A DNA stretch of 64,000 nt from Flammulina velutipes (GCA_011800155.1 CM022373.1:2666001-2730000); one strand, 5' to 3'; counted from the stretch's first letter, positions 23,825 to 35,048 are shown. A program made the numbers and translations. The notes: generated from the sequence alone by a model not told the origin.

Positions 23825-23872
23825 TGGGCTCAAAGTGTCAAGTGGGTGGCAGTGTCTGACACTTTGAGCCCA
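23825..23872. repeat. Perfect 16-bp inverted repeat near the Helitron 5' end
   Basis: TGGGCTCAAAGTGTCA at 23825-23840 is the exact reverse complement of 23857-23872, with a 16-base loop. It could form a strong hairpin about 225 bp inside the element. Confidence 0.85.
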
Positions 23873-24024
23873 GTTTTTGCCTGCCTGCTGCGGGTCAAAG
23901 GACATGTCATTGCCGGGCAATGGTCGACGCCACATGTCCGATATACCCGTTGTGTCTTCTTTCGGCCACAATTCCAATTCCGGACTGGGACTTAGTCATC
24001 TTTTCCGCCTTGCGTTCAACGTCG

Positions 24025-27000
24025 ATGTCGTTTGGCATGTAAGTAGTTAACACTCAGCATACCTATTTTTGTTGACCAAGAAACAAAGAATGGTGTTGCA
24101 TATCAATGAAGAGTCTGATTCAAAGCAAATGGGCTCTACATCACACTTTGTATGCTACCCCTTCAACGGCTAAGATGATGATGACGCGTGGCGCCAGCCG
24201 CGCCCTGGCAGATTCACGTCGATTCTACGCGACAACCAAAAATGCTCCGTTCCCGAATCTTTGCTATACCCTGGCAACGCCGCCGCTGCATTCCATTCTG
24301 TTTCAATCATCTAAACAGACGAGTTAGACACTGGTAGCCCATAATGTGTGTATCAATGTGTTTCTTCTTTTGAAGCTGCATACTCATATCTTCGGCAGGT
24401 CAGACTACGAGCAAGAACGAAGTTTGCAGCGCGAGAGGTTCCGCCAATTACACCCTCATCCCAGCAGCCCTCGACATCGACGTCTTCCTAGAAACGACGA
24501 AAATGTGGCGCCACCTCTACTGGATGAGGAAGAACAAACTCGACGCGCTACACTACGCGCCGCTACACGCCAGGCCGATGTGCAGACTTCACCTAAAAAA
24601 AGGCGCAAACAGACGACAAACATACCATCATCTGCCATTCCCTCGACAAGCTCAGCATCAGTCGAGGATCCTTTCGTGGACGTTACACCAGCCCGTCGCC
24701 CCCTACAAGTATGCGACGATAACCATGCTCCATTTCTCACTCCTCCTGAGTCTCAAGCAACAGGAGAGGTAAGTCTTTCTTATTGCTTCTGATAGACTCC
24801 CGTTAATTTTTTGCTTAGTTGCGTGTGTTTGATTCTTCGTACAGACGATCCGTCGAGGAATCTAACCTGAACCGGCGCCAGATAGCCCAACGCAAGCGTC
24901 GTGAGAGAGAACGTCTAGCAAAGGCACAGAACGTTGAACAGGTTAGTATTCGTATCACTAGCTTCCGAGTCAATTTAAATACTAACCCGGAATGCTAGAC
25001 TCCAACTGAGCAGAACGCAGGGCAGGACCACACTGACCCAACATCATCGTTCCCCCGGATAGACCTGCGTGCTGTCCGCTCACGTAGGCCTCAAACGAGC
25101 ATGCACGGAAACTTCCAGTACCGTCCAATGGCAGCGCATGACGTTCAGGACCAGCTTCTGACTCCACCTTCAACACAAACACCAACGGAGCCTCTCGAGT
25201 CCATTCACGCCCGTTTGAGAAACCTCCGCGACAAGCTGCAGCTAGACGCGGAAAGGCAACGAGAGTGGGAGGAGATTGAGGGATGGAGAATGAATGGCGA
25301 GAAATTGAGGCGAGAATTCGGCGAGATAGAGGTGAGAGAGAGTGGAAGGAGATAGAGGCGAGATTGAGAAGCATCAGAGAGGCGAGGGACAAGGAGGAGA
25401 GGATGGAACGAGAATTGGAAGAGCGAGAGATGGAAGCAAGGGAACGGCTGGGAAGGGAACAGCTTGCAAGGGAACGTCGGGCAGAAGCTCGACGTCGAGG
25501 GCAGCAACGACGTCGAGAGCGCGAGCGCCTCCTTAGAGAGGAAACAGAGAGGCGAACGCGAGACATTGAGGAACAAGCAGGGGAGCAAAACGAGAGGGAT
25601 AGGGAGCAGGAAGGAAACCAGAGGGAAGGGCAATGGAGAGAGATGATGTGTTTGATGGGACTGGACAACGACAGGGCTGGGGGGCGAGAGCGAGAGTGGG
25701 AACGGGATAACAGAGAGTCAGAAAGAAGACAGTGTATGCTACTAATTTTCTCTTAGCCTCAAGCTATATATTGACATTTTTCTAGATGAAAACCCCTTTA
25801 TTCATACCCGAGGGTTCTTCTGTGCTGCGAGACGACCATACTCCGAGCCCATGGAGCAGCACGACTTTGGACCAATGAATGTCGCATGTCCAGCGTGCGG
25901 CGCCATGCACTGGTACGAAGAGCACACCGATGGAAATCGTACTCGGCCTCTCTTTGGCATGTGCTGCGACAAGGGCAAAGTCGAGCTGCCCGCTATTCTA
26001 CCCCCACCAGAAGCACTGCAGAACCTTCTTACCGGTCATGACAGGATGTCAACGGAGTTTAGGGAGAACATTGCCCAATATAACAGCGCGCTTGCATTTA
26101 CGTCTGTGGGAGTGAAAACCGACAACCAAGTCAATCATCGTGGGCGCGGTCAGCCAGTGTTTCGCATACAAGGTGAATTAAAGCACTGGGCTGGCTCTCT
26201 CCTTCCTCAACGCTCTCTCGCACCTGCCTACGCGCAAACCTACATTCTTGATCCACACGCTGCACATCAGACTCGCATGCAGCGCAACGGAAATCTTGAA
26301 CCACGCACAATGCAAATCCTCCAAGACATGCTCGCCCAGCACAATCCCTATACACGACTCTATGTCCAGGCATATGAGGTGCTTCGCCAGTATCCCAATA
26401 GTCCTAACTACACCGCCGCCATCCGCTTACGCCCTGGTCAAGACAAACGCCGGTACAACGAGCCTCGCGCTGATGAGGTGGCCATTCTGGTACATGAAGA
26501 TGAAAACAAGCCTTTCGAGAAACGAGACATCATTCTTTGTCTTCGTGCTCCTGATGGTGAACATCCACTGCAGCGTATGTGGGATAGTCACCCCGCATAT
26601 ACACCCTTGCACTATGTTCTCCTGTTTCCTTTTGGCGAGCCTGGGTGGGAGCCAATGTTGCGTCTGCATGAGCCACAAAAGGAGCAGCCCAGTCGCCTCA
26701 CATTGACGCGCTACACTGCGTATCGTCTTCATCCTCGCGCAGATGACTGGCCTTTGATCTTCCGTAGTGGGAGGTTATTCCATCGCTATCTTGTGGACAT
26801 GTGGGCTTGTGCGGACCAACAACGACTATTTTGGTTGAAAGAGAACCAGGCGAATCTTCGGGCCAGTCTTTACAAAGGTCTGGAAGATGCCATCAACCAT
26901 GGTGATACCAACTTCGAAAACGTCGGCCAGCGCATCATCCTTCCCTCTTCTTACGTTGGCGGCCCTCGATACATGCACCAACGTTTCCAGGATGCCATGG

Positions 27001-30000
27001 CTCTTGTACGCCATTACAAAAAGGTCGATCTCTTTATCACCGTCACTGCCAATCCAAACTGGTCGGAAATCACACGCGAGCTGCTGCCAGGCCAAACGGC
27101 TTATGATCGTCCGGAACTCGTTGCGCGCATCTTCAGGTTGAAGAAGAAAGCTATCATCGATGAGATCTACAAGAAGGGTATCTTTGGGCGAGCCGTTGCC
27201 TACGTGTACACCATCGAATTCCAAAAACGCGGACTCCCTCACATGCACCTCCTCGTCATCCTGCAAGACGATTTCAAGCTTCGGACTCCTGACGACGTGG
27301 ACACCTGCATTCGTGCATACTGGCCCGATCCAGAAACAGAACCCCAGCTATTCGAGATCGTGAAGAACAACCACCCTATGCAATAGGCATAACTAGTTAT
27401 TCTCCCATAGTAACAGGGCTGAACAACGCGTTATTCACTGTAACAATTTTGGGCCCTCTCCCTGGCCGGGGGCTGGCTGCGACGGGCTGGTATGGGGCGG
27501 GATAGCATCCAGATATGGATAGGAATTGATGGGAGCATTATAGGGATTGATGGGGACCAGGGGATGGGGGATGGGGGCAGGGGAAATGTGGCCACACAGG
27601 AATCCGGACCTAGGGATTGATGGGAACTGATGGGATTGATGGGGCAGGGGATGGGGGATGGGGGCAGGGGGATTGGGGACAGGGGACAATTGTGGCACCA
27701 GGATAAATACTGGGATATTGCCAGGGTATGAGGAGGGTATGGGAGGGGTGATTGTAGGTTGAAAAATAGAATTCTTTCTAACTATCAGAAACATGAATGG
27801 GGGTGTGGCAGCTACTGAAACCAATAATAAAACGATGTGTGGCGCATTTTTAATCGAGGAGCACATACCTCGGATCGACCTGGGGTTGGTCTAGATGTCT
27901 TTCTATTGAAAAATGGATGTGTGCAGCACAAAGAACCATGTAAAAACACGAAGATTTGGCTGAGAAACAAGCAGAACATTATTGAAAATCCATCAAAAAG
28001 CACCAAAAAGGGAGCAGCACTTTGCCCTCGCTTGGGGGTGACCTAAAACCACTTGTAGGTCGTCCAGACACCTTTGGGGCATTGTATATGTCACTCAGTT
28101 AGGTCCCCAGGTCAACAGAACCCTTGGATATAATCAAAATGCCAAAAACCCGGACCACATAGGTTTGGGCCACACTATCAACTTGCCCTGACCTGGGGAC
28201 ACCTTATATTCGAAGATATATGTATATAATGCTCTAATCATGAGTTAGATGAAGTCTGGAGTGTGAAAAATGCGGTCAAAACCTTGGATATAACCCAAAT
28301 AATGTCCCTCACCAAAGCACACATACCATCAACTTCCCCTGACCTCTGGGTCGTCCCAATGTGTTCTATTATCATTATAGATGATGTATGAGCACCCCAG
28401 AGGTGTCCCCAGTGTGGCAAAATGCGAATAGAAATGGTACAATAATTTATATCCCCTCCTTCTACAGCAAGAACTACCCCAACTATCACACATCTGAGTA
28501 GTGGACTATTGATTTTAACATCATACAATGTGTTTTTAGCTTCCCAGAATATGTCCCAGGTTGAACACCCTTCAATATAGAGCATGGACATTTGAGAATT
28601 AGTACAAAGATCATATCCTCACCATGTACCAAAGGGGTGTATCTTCGAGGTCTACCTATGACCTGGGCCCCAAGATATCATCTATATGATGTCAAATGAC
28701 TATTAGAACAGTCCTAATGATGTAGATATGCGAACCAATGGGTGTACTTGAGGAGGAAGGGTGAATAAGGGTTCACCTAGTATCATGAATATTCGCATTT
28801 TGACACACTGGAAGAACCTCTGGGGTGCTCATACATCATCTATAATGATAATAGAACACATTGGGACGACCCAGAGGTCAGGGGAAGTTGATGGTATGTG
28901 TGCTTTGGTGAGGGACATTATTTGGGTTATATCCAAGGTTTTGACCGCATTTTTCACACTCCAGACTTCATCTAACTCATGATTAGAGCATTATATACAT
29001 ATATCTTCGAATATAAGGTGTCCCCAGGTCAGGGCAAGTTGATAGTGTGGCCCAAACCTATGTGGTCCGGGTTTTTGGCATTTTGATTATATCCAAGGGT
29101 TCTGTTGACCTGGGGACCTAACTGAGTGACATATACAATGCCCCAAAGGTGTCTGGACGACCTACAAGTGGTTTTAGGTCACCCCCAAGCGAGGGCAAAG
29201 TGCTGCTCCCTTTTTGGTGCTTTTTGATGGATTTTCAATAATGTTCTGCTTGTTTCTCAGCCAAATCTTCGTGTTTTTACATGGTTCTTTGTGCTGCACA
29301 CATCCATTTTTCAATAGAAAGACATCTAGACCAACCCCAGGTCGATCCGAGGTATGTGCTCCTCGATTAAAAATGCGCCACACATCGTTTTATTATTGGT
29401 TTCAGTAGCTGCCACACCCCCATTCATGTTTCTGATAGTTAGAAAGAATTCTATTTTTCAACCTACAATCACCCCTCCCATACCCTCCTCATACCCTGGC
29501 AATATCCCAGTATTTATCCTGGTGCCACAATTGTCCCCTGTCCCCAATCCCCCTGCCCCCATCCCCCATCCCCTGCCCCATCAATCCCATCAGTTCCCAT
29601 CAATCCCTAGGTCCGGATTCCTGTGTGGCCACATTTCCCCTGCCCCCATCCCCCATCCCCTGGTCCCCATCAATCCCTATAATGCTTCCATCAATTCCTA
29701 TCCATATCTGGATGCTATCCCGCCCCATACCAGCCCGTCGCAGCCAGCCCCCGGCCAGGGAGAGGGCCCAAAATTGTTACAGTGAATAACGCGTTGTTCA
29801 GCCCTGTTACTATGGGAGAATAACTAGTTATGCCTATTGCATAGGGTGGAACAACATGGTCCACGGCCCTTGCGGTGCTGCCAATCCAGGATGTGTTTGC
29901 ATGGAGGATGGGAAGTGCCAGAAGAATTTCCCCAAGGACTTTCAGGAGCGGACAGTCATGGACGAGAATGGATATCCAAAGTACAGGAGGCCAGACGATG

Positions 30001-32592
30001 GAAGGAAGTACCTGGTCGGTAGACATTGGGTCGATAATTCGTGGATTGTCCCATACTGTCCTTACCTCTCGCTGAAATTCAACTGTCACATCAATGTTGA
30101 ATGTGCAGCAACCATCGCAGCCGTCAAGTATACCGTTAAATATGTGCATAAAGGTGGCGATCGAGGGAGTTTGGAGATAGGAGAGAGGGATGAGGTGAAG
30201 CTATTCATCGAAGGCCGCTACTTCTCTGCATCAGAGGCCGCATGGAGAATCTTCCATTTCGACATTCACGACCAGGACCCGCCCGTGCAACCATTACAGG
30301 TCCATCTTCCTGGCGAGCAGATGGTTGTCTTCGATCCTAACAATACCTCGCGGGAGATTATCGATCGGGCAGCTTTTGCGGAGACGAGTCTGACGGCGTT
30401 CTTCAGAGCCAATGCGCAGGATGGTGCTGCAGGTGTTGAGGCCCGACGACATCTTTACCAAGATTTCCCAGCTCACTACGTATTCAACAAAGGGAATCGC
30501 TCGAAGAACATCCCAGCCAAGTGGACACCTCGCAAAAAGGGATTTTCGATCGGACGAATGTACTATGTTCCTCCTACGGCTGGTGAACGGTTTTACCTTC
30601 GAAAGCTTCTTACCGTTGTTCGAGGTCCCACATCGTTTGAGAGTCTTCGTACTTTCAACAATGTGGTGTACCCCGAATTCCGTGATGCTTGCTTGGCTCG
30701 AGGTCTTCTCTCAGATGACCAGGAATGGTGCCATGCTTTGGAGGATGCTCGACTCATCAAAACAGGACGACAATTTCGACTGCTTTTTACAATGATTCTG
30801 CTCTTTTGTACACCGGCCAAGCCAGAGGACCTTTGGACAGCGTATCGTGCAGATATCTGTGATGATTTGGAGTATCAGCTTAGGTTCTTTCTCTCATTCT
30901 GACTGTTCAATTCGATTCTGACTGTTTCATAGGCAAAAAGGATTTGAAGCTATTTCCGAGAACGATATCTATGACTATGGTCTGTACTTGGTAGAACAGA
31001 TCCTCCAGGAATCAGGACGCTGTCTCCATGATTTCCCTCGTATGCCAGAACCTGTCAGAGACTGGCGAGGTGCTATCGATAACCCTTTGATCACGGAGCA
31101 GCTGAACTACGACAGAGACGAGGAACGTACTGCAGCAGAAGCACGTATTGCCCAAATGAACGAAGAACAGCTGGCAGCGTTCAACACTGTAATGACTGCC
31201 GTAAGGGAGAAGACGAGCCGTGTCTTCTTTCTCGATGGACCAGGGGGTACCGGAAAGACATTTGTGTACAACACACTGTGTCATGCTATACGGGGAGAAG
31301 GCTGGATAGTCATCTGTGTTGCCTCCACTGGGATTGCTGCCCTTATTTTACCTGGTGGGCGCACTGGTCACTCTGTATTTAAGATTCCTATAGAAGGACT
31401 GACAGGTATGCACACATTCTGGTAATCTTGATCGATGCTAATCCATTTATTAGGTCAATCTACATGTGCGATTCCCAAAAACAGTCTTTGTGCTGACCTC
31501 ATTCGTCAAACTCGTCTCATCATCTACGACGAGGCACCAATGCAACACAAGTATGGGTTCGAGGCTATTGACCGTACCCTACGGGATATAAAAGAAACCA
31601 ATGTCCCATTTGGTGGAATTCCTGTCATTCTTGGAGGCGACTTCAAGCAAATTCTTCCCGTTGTGCCGAAAGGGTCCCGCGAAGATGTTGTAGCTGCATG
31701 CCTCCAGCGCTCATATCTGTGGGCAGAGCTCACTGTTCTCAAGCTCCGTCGAAACATGCGTCTCCAGCAGGATCAGTCGGAGCAGGAATTCGCATCATGG
31801 CTTCTTGATGTTGGCAGTGGCAAGCAAGTCTCCCCTTCTGACAGTACCATTCCCTTCCCCGCCCATATGAAGGTCAATTCCTATGAGGATCTTGTCAACT
31901 ATGTTTACGCTGACATCCATCCGGATGCTCCTTCTGCCCCCGCTCCGGAGTACTTTCTCGACCGAGCAATCCTTGCTCCACGGAATGTCGATGTCTTTGC
32001 TACCAACACAGAAATTCTTAACCAGATGCCCGGGGAAGAATCTGTCTTCTATAGCGAAGACACCATCATTGACAGAGATGGGGACCTTCCCCCATTGCCC
32101 GAGGAGTATCTTCGAAGCTTAGATCCAGCTGGCCTTCCTCCTGGAGAACTACACATCAAAGTGGGGTGTCCTCTGATACTTCTACGAAACTTGGCACCCA
32201 TTCGAGGATTATGCAATGGAACACGGATGGTTGTTATTCGTGCCACCCGCTGGGTCCTCGAGGTCAAGCTTATTGGCGGTGATCACCATGGAGAGCATGC
32301 TTTCATACCTCGGATTGTTTTGGTACCCTCGGACCAGGCAGCCATGCCTTTTAGCATGCGTCGGTTGCAGTACCCTGTACGACTCGCATTTGCGATGTCC
32401 ATCAACAAATCACAAGGACAATCTATTACAACATTGGGTTTGGACCTCCGGTCATCTGTGTTTTCGCATGGACAACTCTATGTGGCGTTGTCACGTGTTA
32501 CTTCTAGCCATCGTCTCAGAATTCTCCTTGCAGAAAATACACATAGTTATAGGACAGTAAATGTAGTGTACAATGAAGTCTTACTGGATTAA
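24025..32592 (+). CDS. Helitron Rep/helicase protein, split by insertion and frameshifted
   Basis: Exons: 24025-24038 (start tentative), 24399-24768, 24819-24941, 24999 to about 25282, then a different frame to 25733, 25786-27370, insertion, 29855-30883, 30933-31405, 31454-32592. One base appears lost near 25280, between a coil ending REWEEIE and one beginning MENEWREIE. A very Glu/Arg-rich coil fills about 150 residues. The Rep part shows FITVTANPNW and the HUH motif in GLPHMHLLVIL. The catalytic tyrosine region is VKYTVKYVHKGG, now on the other side of the insertion. The Pif1-like SF1B helicase has Walker A GPGGTGKT, Walker B IIYDEAP, GGDFKQILPVV, and the C-terminal SINKSQGQS with LYVALSRV. 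Rep nicks and rejoins DNA during rolling-circle transposition. As it stands no full-length protein can be made unless the insertion is spliced out. Confidence 0.82.
27366..27370. repeat. Left target-site duplication AACAA
   Basis: AACAA here and at 29850-29854 flank the palindromic element. Removing the element and one copy restores the Rep reading frame (VKNNMVHGPCG). Confidence 0.85.
27371..28429 (+). repeat. Left 1,059-bp arm of the palindromic element
   Basis: It is nearly the exact reverse complement of 28791-29849. It contains a G-rich short-period repeat tract at about 27520-27690 built on variants of gggattgatgggg and ggatgggggcagggg. Confidence 0.88.
28430..28790. other. Unique centre of the palindromic element
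   Basis: AT-rich, 361 bp. It has no open frame with a recognisable product and no internal symmetry that I can see. Confidence 0.7.
28791..29849 (-). repeat. Right 1,059-bp arm of the palindromic element
   Basis: Inverted copy of 27371-28429, including the C-rich complement of the short-period tract at about 29530-29700. Confidence 0.88.
29850..29854. repeat. Right target-site duplication AACAA
   Basis: It pairs with 27366-27370; the Rep coding frame resumes at once with NMVHGPCGAANPGC. Confidence 0.85.
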
Positions 32593-32787
32593 TAGAAAAC
32601 TTGCGTGTATTACTGATATAAATGGTAAGTAATCATTCTTGTGCGTTCTAGAGATCAGTAAAATGACGCAAGTAGAACCTTCGCGAACAGGTGATCCTGG
32701 CACGGTCATATCCAGATGATTCTAACACTCGACTATAAAGACACTGTCTCAAGCGAACCCTCATTCAACATTGCACCCCCAATCTCT

Positions 32788-34752
32788 ATGGCTTCATCTC
32801 AGACTCAGACTATGACTTCCACTGCTCCTGGTACCCCGACTATCAAACTGTTCTCTGGACACGCAACAGTTCACGGGCGCTGTGTTCTTTCCGACCGCCG
32901 CTATGAAAATCCACAGAATCCAACCAATCGTCTCCTTTTCAATGCTAACTTCTATCTTACTCCGAGCGATGGGACATCCTATGATAGCATTATGGGGATT
33001 CTTACCTACTTCAAGCAACCCGGAGACGAATTCAGTGATGAAAATACTGAAGAAGTCTATGATATCTCGGCCAACGTACGTATTTTGATTCTGTCATGTG
33101 TGTTCTTGGTCCACTGACTCAGTTGTTTAGATTATGTTTTTAGTTAATGTGATTCCCCAACAGTTCTTAGCTGAAGGAACTGAAGTGAGTGATTATTTCT
33201 TTTTGGGTGATATCATTCGGGTACGTGAATCCTTCTCTAGCATCTTATTATGGACTAGCAGGATAGCCCGTGGGATCACGGGCCTTTCCATTGAGCAGTT
33301 TACCATAGTATACATGCATCCACAGATGATTATGATTGATACTGATAACTATGAACTTAGAGTCAAACAAATGTGTTGTATCTGTAACGTTAGAAACTTA
33401 GTGCTCTGCCGCACCCACCTCCGGTAGGTGCTCTCGAGTCCCGTGGACCCCTTTACGACCCAGCGGGAAGCCCATATGTCAGAAGGATGCGCTCTGCCGC
33501 ACCCATCTACGATGGGTGCTCTCGAGCCCCGTGGGCATCACTGCGCCACAGTGAGATTGATACCAATAACATGCATATAACTTACAACCCAGTAATTTGT
33601 TGTATTTGTTAGAAAAATGCTCTGCCGCACCCACCTCTGGTGGGTGCTCTCGAGCCCCGTGGAATCATTTCTGACTTGAAATCCCGTGCAAGAGGGACAT
33701 ATAGAACGCGCTCTGCCGCACCCATCTGCGATGGGTGCTCTCGAGCCCCGTGGTCACTGTCATCAAACATATGACTACCTTCGCCACATACTACGCAGCT
33801 CATCAGTGATATTGTTCCAGGACAGTGATTGTAGCGGTTAAGGGCCTGGCCTTCAGGAGGGAATCCGGATTGCTGGGCTCTGAATTTCTGTTATATTAAA
33901 TAGCTAGTTATCTTAGATTTAGTAGTGTACTGTGTTTTCTTGCAAAGCCCAATGCTACTTGTAACTGTATTCAGCCACGGATGGCGCCACAAAATTGATG
34001 TCTCAATGTCTTTGTTAGATACTGCTTATTTTTTTCTCATACAGGATATCTCTATAGTATACAAGTAAACATATCAGCAAGGTCGTGGCAGTTATGGTGT
34101 ACCCCGGTAGCGGCAAATGAGTAAGTACTTTGACTTGACTTTCGCGCTTTTGATCGCTGCCACGTGCGTTTGAGCTTTGTATTAATAAGCCATTTTCCTT
34201 TATTTAATAGGATGACAGATATCTCTCATAGATGGACTATATCGGAACAGTCTCTGAGGGATTTGATACCCGTCGTCGCCCAATCTTTTCCATTGCAGGT
34301 GCAGCATCCCAGATTAATGTTCAGCAAAACCGAACGTTCCAGGTTGAGGCACATCCTTATACCCACTTCGCACATCAGAACCAATTGAAATCCTCAATTG
34401 TATTCAAGATGTTTATCCCGAACACTCCCCGGTGGAGGACTCTCCCAAAGCTCACCAATGGGGGTTACCTGACCATCGATGGATACGGAACATCAGTGAC
34501 ATACAATGCTGACGGTTCTCCTCAATCTATTCGGCTTGAGGTGGAGAAGGTTACACTTCAAGGCAAGCCATCACTCCCGCCTATCAATCCAAGCACACCT
34601 GGTAAGCAAGTTCAGTGCTCATAACTGCTGGAGTCTCGAACTGATGGAACTACATAGCCACACCCTCTCCTGGAAACAATGGACACGGAAAGAAGAGGTT
34701 CAATTATGGAGACAGTCCGGCTCCCCGCAAGCGCCAGCGTACATCGAGCTAA
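32788..34752 (+). CDS. Helitron accessory protein, possible OB-fold ssDNA-binding protein
   Basis: Four exons (32788-33075, 33131-33220, 34232-34601, 34658-34752) give 280 residues with phases that match exactly. The protein lies inside the Helitron ends, on the helicase strand. Two beta-rich blocks are visible: GHATVHGRCVLSDRRY with LLFNANFYLTPSDG and DSIMGILTYFKQPG; and FSIAGAASQINVQQN with SIVFKMFIPNTPRW and GYLTIDGYGTSVTY, then LEVEKVTLQGKP. The strand spacing suggests two OB folds, as in RPA-like proteins carried by some eukaryotic Helitrons; that function is inference. The C-terminus is basic and nuclear-signal-like (APRKRQRTSS). Intron 2 (33221-34231) is 1,011 nt because a small Helitron has inserted in it. 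An upstream in-frame ATG at 32716 would add 24 residues. Confidence 0.6.
33255..34173 (-). mobile_element. Nested 919-bp non-autonomous Helitron
   Basis: Read on the minus strand it starts TCAAACGCACG at 34173 and ends with the hairpin and CTAG at 33258-33255, followed by T. Its first 42 bases match the large Helitron at 40 positions and its last 31 bases are identical. It has no coding capacity and so depends on a partner Rep/helicase. It lies in an intron of the accessory gene; removing it leaves an intron of about 92 nt with normal ends. Confidence 0.82.
33401..33753. repeat. Four 46-nt hairpin repeats inside the nested Helitron
   Basis: Copies at 33401-33446, 33489-33534, 33617-33662 and 33708-33753 share GCTCTGCCGCACCCA, a short loop, then GGGTGCTCTCGAG and CCCGTGG. 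Each forms a 9-bp stem with a 3-nt loop. Copies 1 and 3 have CACC/GGT-type stems (copy 1 has one mismatch). Copies 2 and 4 have CATC/GATG, so the pair changes together from C:G to T:A. Start-to-start spacing is 88, 128 and 91, suggesting that an A-B pair was duplicated. Confidence 0.88.
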
Positions 34753-35048
34753 TGCATATCACATTATTTATTTAGCAAACTATCTTCTTAAATTTGAATG
34801 CTGCTACATATTTCCTAGACATAGAACTTTTATATTGATATTCTTGGTAATAAACTGGGCCACACTTCTCATGAACACTGCATTGACTACGAAATTTCGG
34901 AAAAATTGGTTACATGTAGCTCACCTGAGTGTAGCTTATGTCTGCCAGTGTCATAGCCCCAAAGTTCAACATGCATTTCATAACTGAATATCTACATTCT
35001 TAGTCTAGAACGAAACTAGAGAGGCCCGTGATCCCACGGGCTATCCTG
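34753..35048. other. 3' non-coding part of the large Helitron
   Basis: AT-rich with no gene seen; it ends in the terminal hairpin and CTAG. Confidence 0.6.

Larger units (their letters stand above)
27371..29849. mobile_element. Palindromic non-autonomous DNA transposon with 1.06 kb inverted arms
   Basis: The 2,479-bp insert begins CCACCCTATGCAATAGGC and ends with its reverse complement. Arms 27371-28429 and 28791-29849 are each 1,059 bp and almost identical as inverted copies. I noticed a substitution near 27533 and small differences at the inner edge. The 361-bp centre is unique. No transposase or other recognisable protein is encoded; open frames simply occur in mirror pairs. The motif GACCTGGGG or its complement recurs about three times per arm (27877, 28105, 28190), as binding sites near transposon ends often do. 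A 5-bp target duplication flanks it. Superfamily is not certain; it is a foldback or long-TIR element moved by a transposase elsewhere. Confidence 0.88.

Noticed and set aside
24106..24327. 73-residue open frame inside the Helitron 5' region
   Set aside because: The protein looks random and lies within the likely first intron of the Rep/helicase gene.
27435..27866. Open frames of 143 residues in mirror pairs in the palindrome arms (also 29354-29785)
   Set aside because: They are low-complexity translations of the G/C-rich repeat tract, occur on both arms as mirror images, and show no recognisable domain.
27371..29849. Palindrome as an assembly artefact (inverted duplication)
   Set aside because: Arms are not fully identical, the centre is unique, and the insert is flanked by a clean 5-bp duplication within a coding frame. 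Long reads are still desirable.
33401..33753. CRISPR array or tRNA genes
   Set aside because: Only four copies with unequal spacers, in a eukaryotic transposon, each a simple hairpin without tRNA arms or anticodon structure.
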